29,870 bases of DNA from Pigoraptor chileana (Eukaryota > Opisthokonta > Filasterea). Where the stretch lies: positions 1-29,870 of the forward strand of contig CALSCR010002435.1 of the NCBI GenBank assembly GCA_943704495.1. Reading direction: 5' to 3'. A program made the translations under genes and the position numbers. Shown one piece after another: positions 1 through 10,379 of the stretch. Positions within the stretch are counted from its first letter, which is position 1; every line of letters starts with the position of its first letter. The notes beneath the pieces were generated by a model. That model was not told where the DNA came from and did not search any database. It saw only the letters and a program-made list of their open reading frames with translations.

Positions 1-51
<51 letters not shown>

Positions 52-79
52 CAGAGAGAGTGAAAGAGAGAGAGAGAGA
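1..79. repeat. (GA)n microsatellite
   Basis: Nearly pure GA dinucleotide repeat opens the window, interrupted by a few T and A changes near 49-65. It probably marks an assembly-prone low-complexity edge. No coding potential. Confidence 0.95.
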
Positions 80-429
80 AGCCCAGTTCATACGGAAAGA
101 AACACCGATCCACACAGCACGAAGCCCATCTCGCCATATCGAAAGAGGCGAACAAGCACTTCCCATGCATTGCAATCATTCACACAGACAGAACAAAGCA
201 ATAACAGCGACAAATTAGATTAAGCCATCGAGCACTCCAACGCCCAGCAATGAAGCACATTAGCTCAAGATGAGCCAAACAAAGGGAAAGCGCGACAGAC
301 GTACGCCCATCAAATCTAGAGACAAAACAGAAGTTAGCTCCTAATTATGTCGTAAATTATACAACCAATGACTCCAAACACAGAGAGAACGACAGAGCGA
401 ATTTGCAAGACGCATCATTGCACTACAAA

Positions 430-663
430 ATGGAGACGAACAACGCACCCGACGTAGACGATGAACTTCTTCCAGTTGTCAATGAAGTTAAGGACGCTGA
501 GTGCCTTGTCGCAGCAGCCGCCCTCAGTGTAGCAGGTGCACTTCTTCAGGATCCACACAAACTCGAGGAAGAGCACGAGGATGCCGATAAGACTGCAATA
601 GCAACAGCAACAACAACATCGGTTCAGCGATTACAAACTGTCCTTTCAAAAACCCGTACATAA
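430..663 (+). CDS. small acidic hypothetical ORF (77 aa)
   Basis: An ATG at 430 has a good eukaryotic start context (aaaATGg) and opens 77 codons rich in Asp, Glu and Ala. There is a short Ala/Leu/Val stretch near residues 27-40 (AAAALSVAGALL) and an acidic LEEEHEDAD segment, and the frame stops at 661-663. A second open frame of similar hydrophilic composition (665-877) follows one base out of register and has no ATG of its own. The pair could be one gene broken by an unrecognised intron, a sequencing frameshift, or decay. I recognise no family. The composition is protein-like but the length is short, so chance is a real alternative. Confidence 0.3.
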   Translation: METNNAPDVDDELLPVVNEVKDAECLVAAAALSVAGALLQDPHKLEEEHEDADKTAIATATTTSVQRLQTVLSKTRT

Positions 664-664
664 C

Positions 665-877
665 TTGTGGCGAGCACAAGCAGGAACCGAAACCCAAGAT
701 AACTCACATAGCATAGATACCGATGCCAAACTCCTTTCCGACGACCGCACCACCGGTGCCGAAAAGAGCTGCACCGCAGAAATCCAGCCGAGTGTGAATA
801 AGAAATCAAAATCACTAGAAGGCTTCCCTCCTCAGAGCACAGAAGCAGCATTTTCAAACATTAAAAAGGATAACTGA
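665..877 (+). other. open frame without ATG, possible continuation of the 430-663 ORF
   Basis: About 70 codons are open in the frame next to the preceding ORF. The translation is Ser/Thr/Asp/Lys-rich and polar (for example DTDAKLLSDDRT), and it ends in a lysine-rich tail before TGA at 875-877. It has no ATG, so it could only be expressed as a downstream exon or after a frameshift. No family recognised. Confidence 0.2.
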
Positions 878-3235
878 TTTATGGAACAATAAGGTTTAAA
901 CTGTGAAAAGAGCTGTCTCATCAGTTAGTTTTTCGAACCGGTTATACGGGTAAACAACAACAACAAGAACAACGCATCAATGATGCGCCACCTACCCAGC
1001 CAGCAGCAGATGCCGAAAACGCGCGCGATCCACTTGCTGAAGCGGACAATGAAGTTGTCCTTGAAACCCATTTTCGACTAATTACGCCGACGTGCTGCCT
1101 CAAAAAGAATGGGGGTGAGATATCTCTTTGCCACTGAGAAAACCGTACACCTTTTCAATAAGAACTTGTGATGTCCTGCACTTCCGCGAAGCTTAGCCTT
1201 GCAGAGACTCCTTCCGTCTAATCGTGCGTGTGTGACATGGACAGGGATACTACTCACGGGAGTACCCCCTGGGAGATGATCTCGGGTGTGTGTGCGTGCG
1301 TGCGTGCGTGCGCGTGTGTATGTGTGCTTGCCGCCAAACTGGCCCGTCAGGCGACAGCCATGCGCGTGAAAAAGTGCGGTCACATTTTTCGGTCTCACAA
1401 AAACAGTCAGGTGAGTCCGTGTGACGCGTACTCGCTCGATGCATTGTATTTGGAAAAATTAGAAAAATATTCAAAATTCGGTGGGCTCTTGCATAGGTGC
1501 AACCCACAGTGCGATCCTAAGGGATGATCCGGGGTGTCAACACCAATTCGTTGGCATCCTGTGATGCCAAGCCGGCGCCGGACAGTGCACCGGCCCGGTT
1601 CGCCCGGTAAGCCCCCAATGATCAAGAACTGGGGCAAACGGAACTCTTCTAGGGCCGCAGTGGCCACCTGTGCAACTCAGAGATACAGAAAGTATACCAC
1701 CTGCTGCTGCGCCTGACGACCAGCATCAATGACAGGCACACCTTTTCATCTTTTCTGTCGACATGTGCGGGCCCGGATTTTCGTCATCGCTGAAGATGTG
1801 CCATTCGCCGTAGCTCAGGACCTGCCTGAGAGATCGAAAAAAAACTTAAACTTTTAGTCATCCTCGGCACACTGATTTGATATCCTGGAATGACTGCAAC
1901 TGATATGCCACAGTGAGCTGCGGCCCACCACATATTGAAAAGGAGGCAAGACGGGGAATTTCGTTGCCAATCAAACAGCCCTCAGAGGGGTAGACTGAAA
2001 AAAATGAATAAACGAACTGACACATCGGCAAAGCAAAAGCAATGCCGGCCCGCCGAATGGTAGTCCCACTCGTCAAGAACCCTCTGGTCTGAGGTGTGAT
2101 TAACCTTCAACTGATCGGCCAGAAATGCCTGCCGGTTGCCAGTCTGCAGTGGCCGGCAGCACTTACTTGCCGCCGCCCGCCAGTGACGGTTGCTCCGGCA
2201 TCGACTCAGACCTTATCATACGCGTGGTTTGAAGCAACGTCAAATGAGTTCTAATCCAAATGTTAAGAGTGTTTCAAAAGTCTACTATTTTGAGGCCCTG
2301 ATACATAACTAAAGACGTAACTTGTATTATTATCTCTACAATATTCTCTGTAATGTATAGGAAACGTATACGGCCTGCGTGGCATGAGGACTACTAATCA
2401 AGGGATTCGGCTTGGCAACCACCACGGGAAAAAGTGAAACACTCCATACACAACCCATATAAACTGGCGATCTCCATACAAACTCTCATAATGGACCAAA
2501 CCAAAAAAAACAGCCATTTCCCACTGTGTGGTAATGCCGAAAATTAAATAAAATGAGATTTTTTTTTTGCATGACCTGCAACACGGAACAACTGAACACA
2601 CTTTTATTCTTGCTGTCTGTCGGCGAACTTAAAAATCGGGCAGTGTGTGGGGCCGACAAAGAAGTGCCGTGCCCCGTGTGCGCGTGGTTGTAATCTGCTC
2701 GAGATTTGAGGGTGGCATCAATCAAATAAGTTTGTGCAGACTTTTCCACGGCAGAACTGTCACCGCTGAGTTTATTTCGCCGATTGCCGGTAAACATATG
2801 TGTGTACCAATTCTGGCGAAATTGAACGGTGCCGGCATCGGTTATCGACCGGTGGGCAATCGCTCGTTTGGAGCGTCGTGGTCATCAAACACAATACGGT
2901 AAGCGTAATCTCCGACAGCTGCATGGGGTGTGTGACCACACGGATTAAAATTAAGATGTAACCGAATAGGAAGAAAAATAGGCGTAACTTTCAGTGCATC
3001 AACTGACTGCGCACGTGGCAATTGAACATAAATGTAGGATACGTTATAATCTCATACACCCCGGGCCACTCATCTGAACAAGCGCGAGTTTGTGCGCCGT
3101 TGCATCACTGAGAGTGCAAGTCGGCGTGCTGATCGATTTCGTGCGAGAACATCCCCACACTCGCACATATACGCGACGCATACACACAGATCACGATAAT
3201 TCGCCGACCGGATATTGTCGCCGCACGTGCACGCA
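878..3235. other. 2.3-kb stretch without a recognisable gene
   Basis: Both strands carry only short open frames that resemble no family I know. A TG/TGCG tract lies at about 1286-1330. A GC-rich patch with repeated GCCGG/CCGGC words lies at 2128-2200. At 1360-1496 an ATG-led piece is followed by a splice-like GTGAGT (1411) and a TAG acceptor (1495), but the joined frame stops at once. The stretch may hold regulatory DNA, decayed sequence or an undescribed gene, and nothing in it can be named. Confidence 0.5.
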
Positions 3236-4807
3236 ATGCGGTCAACGCACGGCCCAATGGACGCTGAGTTAACGTCGGCGACTCAGAGTGCCAACGAGTT
3301 TCTGGCTCAGCTCGGCGCTCTCTGGAAGAAACATCCCACCGCGGCCCACCGCCTGAGTGCTGATGTTGTTGACAAGATGACACGTGGTCCGCAGCAAATA
3401 CCACTGTCACCAGTGTCCAGCGTGACAATAGCGTCTTCATCTAACCACGACTGTGTGATCGGTGGGACTGATGAGTCGCTGCTGTCCTGCACTCAGCAGG
3501 ACTTTTTCGAGACGGCGGACACCGTCTTGGGTGGCGGTGTCGGCGTTCTCGATGGACAGTGCGATATGCCTGGCGAGCCCGTGCCAATTGCGGTTGGTGT
3601 GGAACTCAACACTGACGTTCTCGCGCCAATCGCGCAAATGACTGGCGTCGCTTTTTGGTCCTCGTATACGCAGGCAAACGCGTTTTTCCCCCCGCTTGAA
3701 GGCACCCACATTCCAACGCCAGACGCCGTCGGATTGATTGTGCAAGCGTTGGAAAACGAGGCCGTTATTGAAGAGTCCTTCCTCGCGCTGGACCACAACC
3801 AACATCACAACACCGACAATCTTGCGAAATGCGGCGATGCGACTACAGGAATGTGTGAGGACACAACTCCAACCCACGGCGGCATTGCTTCTGACGATGG
3901 ACCGACTCACGTGTTCTACCCCAGCGACCTGTTTACTGCGCCACAGGATGTCGCGGAGAATGCCCATTCGAGATCGACCAAGTGCGACGACGGCATGTTG
4001 AGTGACAGCGGTGCGCCTCTCACTGGCGAGCAGTGTGTGTTTGGGAGGACAACTATGGGGTACCATGCGTTTGTGCCATATGCTTCCGTCCTACAGCATC
4101 AACAACAACAGCAGGAGCTGCAATGTCGTCAATCTGTTGCCAAGACAGGCAAACAGCTGCCTATGCATTCGCGAAAGTTCAGTGGGCGCACGCTGCTGGG
4201 AGCGGGAACGCCGTCGTCGTCGCACACACTAAAGCGACTCACGACCCCTGGTGGCCGTGCGAGTGCGTTGCAAGGCCCCAATTGGACCGTGCTGACGCCG
4301 TTTCAGGACGCCGCGCACAACATTCCGCTCGACTATGAAGACCTTGACAACGGAGCAATGCTTATAGAATTTGTGCTGGGCCTCATGGTCAATTGCAAGT
4401 CGAGCCCCATCGGCATTCGACTAAAGGAGGGACTGCAGATTGGAGTCGCACTCCAAAAAGCGAAGACTGCCTGCGATGCCGCCATGATCGCACTCAACAA
4501 AATGTGGGCCGCACATAAGGAGTGGAGAAAAAATACCAAAACCGCCGCAAACGACAACAACAGTCGCAAGGGAAGCGTGAGGAACGTCAGCAAATCGCGG
4601 CGGTGCATACATCACGCGAATGACGGTAGCACCATCAATGCTGTCTCCGTCTGCCTTACCGCACAGGTCGGGAAGCAGGGCGGGCTGAAGTGGTCTACCT
4701 TAGCGTGGTTCACGTTTCAGGTGCCGAGGAATGATGGGCCGGTCACGTGCATCCGCATCGACTTTGACAACGTGCCGAAATCTAACAAGAAAAGCGTTGC
4801 AAATTAA
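3236..4807 (+). CDS. intronless orphan protein, 523 aa
   Basis: This is a continuous 524-codon frame with balanced, GC-rich, protein-like codon use. The first ATG is at 3236 and a second in-frame ATG at 3257 (cccaATGg) is an equally plausible start. Visible features are an N-terminal helical segment (SANEFLAQLGALWKKH), a long polar middle, a short Gln run near residues 290-297 (QHQQQQQE), a basic patch, and a C-terminal third that looks folded. In that last part a predicted helix (GAMLIEFVLGLMV, near residues 380-392) is followed by a Lys/Arg-rich linker and a beta-like tail (WSTLAWFTFQVP). No signal peptide or membrane segment is seen. I recognise no family and assign no function. It is one of only two long intronless genes here, which is odd beside its intron-rich neighbours. 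Confidence 0.65.
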   Translation: MRSTHGPMDAELTSATQSANEFLAQLGALWKKHPTAAHRLSADVVDKMTRGPQQIPLSPVSSVTIASSSNHDCVIGGTDESLLSCTQQDFFETADTVLGGGVGVLDGQCDMPGEPVPIAVGVELNTDVLAPIAQMTGVAFWSSYTQANAFFPPLEGTHIPTPDAVGLIVQALENEAVIEESFLALDHNQHHNTDNLAKCGDATTGMCEDTTPTHGGIASDDGPTHVFYPSDLFTAPQDVAENAHSRSTKCDDGMLSDSGAPLTGEQCVFGRTTMGYHAFVPYASVLQHQQQQQELQCRQSVAKTGKQLPMHSRKFSGRTLLGAGTPSSSHTLKRLTTPGGRASALQGPNWTVLTPFQDAAHNIPLDYEDLDNGAMLIEFVLGLMVNCKSSPIGIRLKEGLQIGVALQKAKTACDAAMIALNKMWAAHKEWRKNTKTAANDNNSRKGSVRNVSKSRRCIHHANDGSTINAVSVCLTAQVGKQGGLKWSTLAWFTFQVPRNDGPVTCIRIDFDNVPKSNKKSVAN

Positions 4808-5241
4808 TGCACGGTTCCGGCGAGAGCGAGTTGGCTGACTGACAACGTCGGCAATCCGTGGGCTCGATCCCGCCTGGGCGTCGCATTCAACCGGCGACTG
4901 TCTCGCCTTGCAAACGCCGTTGGGTCCGATGGGCAGCCCCAGCTCTAGCTCTCCTCTCTCGACACCGCACTCGGCTCGCCGCTTCAGCGCGGTCGGTGTG
5001 GGACGTCAAGTTAAGCTGTTCTTAGGGATATATTTCAATCGTTTTGTCTCGGCTGTATTTTCCGGCAAACTTTGGTGTTCGCCGCTCAAATATAAATTGT
5101 TTATTCCAGCCCAACACTCGTTCGGATTACTTGCCGGCATAGCCCTGCCGCACTTCCCGGTGCCGGCCGCCAGCGCCGGGCGGGCCGTGTGTTAGTCGGC
5201 TGGCACGGTCCGGAGTGAGACTGTCCGAGCCTGAAGTCAGT
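4808..5241. other. spacer downstream of the orphan ORF
   Basis: No recognisable gene. A Ser/Pro-rich open frame lies around 4908-5195 (SPSSSSPLSTPHSARR in one reading) but shows no family and no clear splice partners. A GC-rich inverted repeat lies at 5156-5180 and is listed separately. Confidence 0.4.
5156..5180. repeat. GC-rich inverted repeat (hairpin)
   Basis: CCCGGTGC at 5156-5163 pairs with GCGCCGGG at 5173-5180, giving an 8-bp stem with one T-G wobble around a 9-nt GC-rich loop. It lies in a spacer. It could be chance in GC-rich DNA or a structured UTR element. Confidence 0.4.
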
Positions 5242-5376
5242 ATGCTTCGTAGTGGTCATGCTACTGTCGCTCTTCTACTGGTGCTTGGCTTTCAAAGCTC
5301 AATCGGCGACTTCCGTGGCTCTGCCACCCCCCTAGTCGCCGGTCAACGGAGCTCAGGCGCGGCGAGTCGGCACTGA
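5242..5376 (+). CDS. possible small secreted peptide (44 aa)
   Basis: The ATG at 5242 opens 44 codons ending in TGA at 5374-5376. The N-terminus looks like a signal peptide: a short basic start (MLRSGH), a hydrophobic core (ATVALLLVLGF) and a small/polar region with possible cleavage near QSSIGD. The rest is Ser/Gly/Arg-rich with no Cys. It could be a free short ORF, a first exon of something undetected, or chance. There is no homology that I recognise. It lies 257 bp upstream of the dehydrogenase start on the same strand, so it could also act as an upstream ORF in a long 5'UTR. Confidence 0.2.
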   Translation: MLRSGHATVALLLVLGFQSSIGDFRGSATPLVAGQRSSGAASRH

Positions 5377-5632
5377 TCAGCCGGTATCCACCCACGCAGA
5401 CACTCCCACCCCGGATGTTCAATTTGGGTCGAATTTGGACATGTGTCAGTTGCGCACTCTGACATCAGCATTCACTCTGCCCGCCCCCACCTTGCCGTCC
5501 ATCTGGAACACAGACACCCTAGGTCGACAACTACAAGAGTGGGCAGTGGATTATTATGTGCAGTGTGTCACACGCTGCTATTTCTCCTTTAAAGTTGACT
5601 TTTCAAGGGTCTGTTATTATCAATTCGAAAAA

Positions 5633-7462
5633 ATGCCGGGACGTCTTGAGGGAAAGGTTGCCATCATCACAGGTGCTGGAAGGTATGGTACGGGCATCTG
5701 CCCAGTGGGTCACGTGTGCAATCGATCATGCTATTGCAAACTGGCTGCATCATGATCTTGCTTCATGCATGTTGTCTGGTGATGTGCGGTTGCGAAAATG
5801 GTACTTTGGAGGACTGTTTCCGTATCTCATGTCGCCACAAACACCGACCATCACAGCGGCCTTGGTCGCGAGGCATCGCTCATATTTGCGCGGGAGGGCG
5901 CGTCGGTTGTCTGCGCTGATGTTGTTGACAAGGCTGGCGAGGAGACCGTTGAGATGATCAAGAAGGAGGGAGGCAATGCCGGCTATGTGCACGCCGATGT
6001 CTCCAAGGCCGCCGACTGCGAGAACATGGTCAAGTTTGCCGAGGCCACCTTTGGTGAGACACTGTGACGTTTTGTTGTTTTTGTTTTATTGTGCATATGA
6101 TCGGCTCGAATGTTTTGGTGCTGTAATTTCCGTCATTTGTCATTGTTTTTTTTGTTTTTGTTTTTTGTATGTCTGTGTATTGTGCAGCGATTCATGCGCA
6201 CTCTGCGCTGCTATTTGCTGATTGCGTGCGATGTGTTCTTTTGGTTGTTGCAAAAATTAACAAGCGCACGTGCAAATGAGTGTTGTTCTTCTCGCGACCA
6301 ATCCACCCACCACAACAAACTGATTACCGTCGCTTTTCTTCCACACAGGCAAGCTCAACGTCATTTTCAACAACGCCGGAATCATGCACCCCGCCGACGA
6401 CAACGCAGAGACGACAGAGGAGCGCATCTGGGATCTCACAATGAACATTAACCTCAAGGGAGTTTGGCTCGGCTGCAAGTACGCCATTCCCGCCATTCGC
6501 CGCGCCGGCGGTGGCAGCATCATCAACACGGCCTCGTTTGTTGCGGTTATGGGTGCCGCCACTCCGCAGGTTGCATGTGAGTTTGAAACGAGTGATCAGT
6601 TACAAGATGCTTACCTGTCTGTCTATGCTTCTGTCCTTGTTACTTTTGCATGTATTGTAGATGCTACTTGCACGCACTAAACCCACTCCATCACACTCAT
6701 AAACGCCGCAATACAGACACCGCCTCGAAGGGAGGAGTTCTTGCGTTCACGTGAGTGCCTGTGTGATTGTCTCACCCGCCTATTCCCGGTGTTACGTCCT
6801 TTGCGTCAGTGTGTCGTCAGCATCGCGCATGGATCGCTTGTTACGCAATTAATTATTCCGTCATTGCTTCATAAGTTGGAAATCCATTCTCAGCTGCCAC
6901 GAATGTGTAAACATGGCTCACTGTTTTTTCTTTCATTCACGCTTTCCCCCCAAATATCCACAATTAACGTCCATCACTTTGCCTTCACAAAAACTTCCAA
7001 CAACAACAACCAAAAAAACAAAAACAACAGTCGCGAGCTTGCCGTGATCCACGCCCGCGAGAACATCCGCGTCAATGCGCTGTGCCCGGGACCCCTGCGC
7101 ACGCCGCTGCTCATGGACTTCCTCAACACGGATGAGAAGAAGGAGCGCCGTCTTGTGCACGTGCCCATGGGCCGCTTTGGTGCGTCGTCGTTTTGCTAAT
7201 CATTTGCTCCACTCAATCTCTCTGAAATTACCTACTCGCATTCACTCAAGCAACCAAAAGCTCAATCGACAACTAAATCCCGACCTTGATCTTGCATGGC
7301 CCTGTAGGTGAGGCCTATGAGATTGCACGCGCCGCCCTCTTCCTTGCCTCGGACGACTCGTCGTACATTACTGGCACAGACTTTATGGTCGACGGTGGCC
7401 TCACCGCAGCGTACGTCACGCCCCTCGGAGAGACCAAGAGTGTGCCTTCGCAGTACCCGTGA
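5633..7462 (+). CDS. classical short-chain dehydrogenase/reductase, 270 aa, six exons
   Basis: This is an NAD(P)-dependent Rossmann-fold oxidoreductase of the classical SDR family; its substrate cannot be told from sequence. Exons by splice consensus and family continuity: 5633-5682, 5857-6053, 6349-6576, 6717-6750, 7031-7179, 7308-7462 (813 nt, in frame). The cofactor loop TGAGSGLG (residues 13-20) is rebuilt across the first intron. It is followed by the NNAG motif (90-93), the catalytic Asn in MNINLKG (N117), the Ser region INTASF (S145) and YTASK (Y159, K163), which is rebuilt across intron 3. After these come CPGPLRTPL and the C-terminal [10 protein letters not shown] typical of FabG-like members. 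All four catalytic residues are present, so it should be active. Length is normal for the family. There is no targeting signal, so it is probably cytosolic. The 34-nt fourth exon is unusually small. The gene is convergent with the MFS gene. Confidence 0.92.
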
Positions 7463-8077
7463 GCGCAGCTGCTGCTCGTCTCGTGAAGCCCACAATTCAA
7501 TCGCACTCGCACTCTGAACGCACCAATACACACTTGCGCCAACAAATGACGATTGCCGCATTGTTTTCACATTGTTTGTTCAACACAAAGAAACTCTTTG
7601 GACTCATTTTCGTTAAAAGTTTATGCGCTGAGAAGGGAAAGGTCCAGCCGATTTCCAGTCTCTGCTGCTATCTGTCACAAAAGTCAATCTGCCGCACGCA
7701 CGCACTCACAACCACAAATACACACAACACGGATGCACAAATATAAAAAGTCGCACACCCAAGATACACTTGATAAACGTTCAGACCAACATTTCCTCGC
7801 TGCCACTTGCAAAGCCTTCGTCTCTGCGAAGCTCGACGCGCGAATGAACAGGCGAATCGCCCGCCGCCGTTGCGATGACGACCACAGCGACATTGGGGCC
7901 GTTGTTATTCTCTGAACGACAACGTGCTAAAATGAAAAAATCATCGGGATTGCAAAATTTTAAAATTAGATTGGCGTTGTTAGAGTGCCGAGCAATAGCA
8001 CGAGGAAACAAACTGATAGATACAAAACAAAAAACCCAAAAATAAAAAGCTCCAAACAAACAACTTCAATCTCGGTT
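7463..8077. other. convergent 3' intergenic region
   Basis: This spacer lies between the 3' ends of the dehydrogenase (+) and the transporter (-). It is AT-richer than its flanks and contains AATAAA on the plus strand at 8041-8046, close to the transporter stop. Whether that serves the dehydrogenase transcript (580 nt past its stop) is uncertain. No gene recognised; the short ORFs here look random. Confidence 0.5.
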
Positions 8078-9625
8078 TTACGCACCCTTCCGCCACTCCC
8101 CCCTGGCGCGTGCTGTGGCATCTGAGTCTGTCTCGCTGGACTCGCCTTCGTCCACATTTTGAAGTCGGGTGTACGCGTGTCGCTTGCCTGCATCGCCGGG
8201 CAATGCTACACGCGATCCACACCCCCGTGCCCAGCAACACGAGACGGCATACAGCGCAAGCGCACACACTGCAGTGGCAGAGGCAACACGGAACATCACC
8301 ACCGCACCATAGCGCTGGTAGAGTGTACCCGCAGCAACAGAACCGATGGCCTGGCCGAGCGAATACGAGCCTCCGAGAATACCTTGCGCAGTGCCCTTGA
8401 GTCCTTCGGGAGCGCATGCGTCGACGTGCGAAACTGCAGCGGCCCACATTAGACCAAAAGTGATGCCGTGAAGTGTTTCGACGGGAAGCACCCACCACGG
8501 CGACACGAGGAACGTGTAGTAGCCCATGCGCAGAGCAAAGGCCGCAAGAACAATGCACATGGATGCCTGCACGGACAGCCGCCGGATGAGCGCGCCCGAG
8601 TAAAAGAAGACAGGCATCTCGGCAGCGCACGTGACAGTGAGGGAGAGGCCGAGCAGTGCATCGTTCGCTCCCAGTGCGCGCAGGTGTAGAAAGAGAAAGC
8701 TGCCAATGGTCGACGCGAAGATGCCCACAAATACCATCACAACGAAAAAGACGGCGCGATCGAACGTACCAAATATGCGGAGTACGTCACCAGCGCGGAG
8801 GGATTTCTTTTCGATGTAATCACTTTGCTTTGTCATGCCGTCATCCAAGGGAGCGACGGCGCCACCTGCGCGCCCAGGGGTCGCTGCTGTGCCCACGTAA
8901 CCGCGTTCACTGTCACTTGAGAAACCGCCGACGTCCCTTTCGGTAAGCTCCATTGTGCTGCACACGGATGGTCCCAACACATCCAACTCTTCCTCAAGGT
9001 GCACATCGTCGCTTGATGGGATTCCACCCACCGACCGCGATGCTTGTCCTCCATATGGCATTGGCATCACGACGACAGAAACAAGGGAGATCAGCATGAA
9101 TACGCCGTACGTGGCAAATGCAGAGACGATTCCCCACCGGTCGATCATAGCGCCCACAACAAACGCCATGATGCCCCATCCCGCGGCGCCCCAAAGCCGC
9201 TGCTTTCCGTAGTCGTCTTTGTTGTCGCCGAGCAGGGTGAGCGTCGCCGTGTCGATGATGGAGCCCACTGGAGATCCCAGAAACGCAGAAGCACACACCA
9301 GAGCAGCAATTCCTCCAAACTCGCGCGGAAACAGCTGTGCCATGTTCAAAAGCGACGACGCGGCGAGTGTGACTGTGATCACAGCGAGGTGGCATCTTCC
9401 TCGATCTGCCATGAACATGAGAATTGGCGATCCAACAGCGGAGACAAGGGGATTAAGCGCTCCGAGGATGCCAATCTGGACTTTCCCGATGCCACGCCCA
9501 TCATAAAATATGCTGAGATACGGGAAGAGACATGCATATCCTCCTGACAGGAAGAGATTAATCAGTTTCGGCCACAAAAGTCGGACGTTGATTGACGATG
9601 TCAACGCCTGTCGCAGACGCGTCAT
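8078..9625 (-). CDS. MFS transporter, MFSD6/MFS_1-like type, 515 aa, intronless
   Basis: This is a polytopic membrane transporter of the major facilitator superfamily with about 12 hydrophobic segments; its substrate is unknown. The hallmark is the R-x-WG-x-x-GWG element (RLWGAAGWGIMAF), which with the preceding DNKDDYGKQ loop is typical of MFS_1-like/MFSD6 and LacY-related permeases. The second half repeats the pattern, with HGITFGLMWAAAVSH and LKGTAQGILGGSYSLGQAIG before the last helices. A long hydrophilic, acidic loop of about 80 residues separates the two six-helix halves (around SSDDVHLEEELDVLG), as usual for MFS proteins. The C-terminal tail is polar (GESSETDSD). The ATG at 9623-9625 was chosen (MTRLRQALTSS); the frame is open further upstream but has only a GTG there. 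The lack of introns contrasts with most neighbours. It shares a divergent promoter region with the glycerol-3-phosphate dehydrogenase gene. Confidence 0.9.
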   Translation of the reverse strand: MTRLRQALTSSINVRLLWPKLINLFLSGGYACLFPYLSIFYDGRGIGKVQIGILGALNPLVSAVGSPILMFMADRGRCHLAVITVTLAASSLLNMAQLFPREFGGIAALVCASAFLGSPVGSIIDTATLTLLGDNKDDYGKQRLWGAAGWGIMAFVVGAMIDRWGIVSAFATYGVFMLISLVSVVVMPMPYGGQASRSVGGIPSSDDVHLEEELDVLGPSVCSTMELTERDVGGFSSDSERGYVGTAATPGRAGGAVAPLDDGMTKQSDYIEKKSLRAGDVLRIFGTFDRAVFFVVMVFVGIFASTIGSFLFLHLRALGANDALLGLSLTVTCAAEMPVFFYSGALIRRLSVQASMCIVLAAFALRMGYYTFLVSPWWVLPVETLHGITFGLMWAAAVSHVDACAPEGLKGTAQGILGGSYSLGQAIGSVAAGTLYQRYGAVVMFRVASATAVCALALYAVSCCWARGCGSRVALPGDAGKRHAYTRLQNVDEGESSETDSDATARARGEWRKGA

Positions 9626-10336
9626 TTCTCCAAGCGCGAGATTACGGGGTGAATATGGGCGCAGAAATAGTTGGTCCGTTTTATCGTTCCGTAATCCATT
9701 TAACACAAATATATTTTTGTGTGGGTTCTTCAGCCAGCGCCATTTTTATCCACAGTGTGTACCAACAGACAAGAGGATGATCACAACGCATCGTCCTCAA
9801 GAACAGCGACGGACACCACAACTTGCGGTTCAAACAGCCGACGTCGCTGCGAGACACAATACTCGTCGCACTATCAGTGAGACCCACTCTGTTCACCACA
9901 ACACTAAGCTTAGTGCAGAGACAGTGCGATGGGCTTGTGTGGCAACACTGCTCTCGATACCGGATAGCCACGCATTCCAATGCCCTGCTCCACTTGCTCC
10001 ACAATCGGGGATTAAACAGGCAATTTCAGTCACGTTTACCACTATTCAGTGCTTGTCGTGTGGAATGACAAAAGGCACACACTCAGCTGTGGCTTTTCGC
10101 AGAGGCGGATATAACACCGCAAAAAATAATACATTATGCGTATATTATTGTTTTTTTTTGTTTTTTGGTTTGTGGTTTTGTCAGTCGGTGAAAAAACCGT
10201 GTATATTTTATAACCGAGCTCTCGCCTGGGCCGCATAACGGGGATTGGGCCAATGGCGGCGTGACTTTGTGGGGCATCTGACCAATCGGAAGCCGCGCAT
10301 CACGCCCATTGCCCATATGATCATCATTGTGTGTGT

Positions 10337-10379
<43 letters not shown>

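Noticed and set aside
1228-1527. Possible exon with GTGAGT donor at 1411 and TAG acceptor at 1495
   Set aside because: The joined frame reaches a stop within eight codons, the upstream part is TG-repeat translation, and no family is recognisable.
4848-4890. tRNA-like B-box (gggctcgatcccgcc) after the orphan ORF
   Set aside because: With a standard 7-nt T-loop the T-stem does not pair, and no matching acceptor or anticodon stem could be drawn. Likely chance.
9510-10238. 242-codon plus-strand ORF overlapping the start of the transporter
   Set aside because: It is antisense to the transporter for its first part and then runs through promoter sequence. Its translation has no domain-like pattern and ends in T-rich repeat translation.
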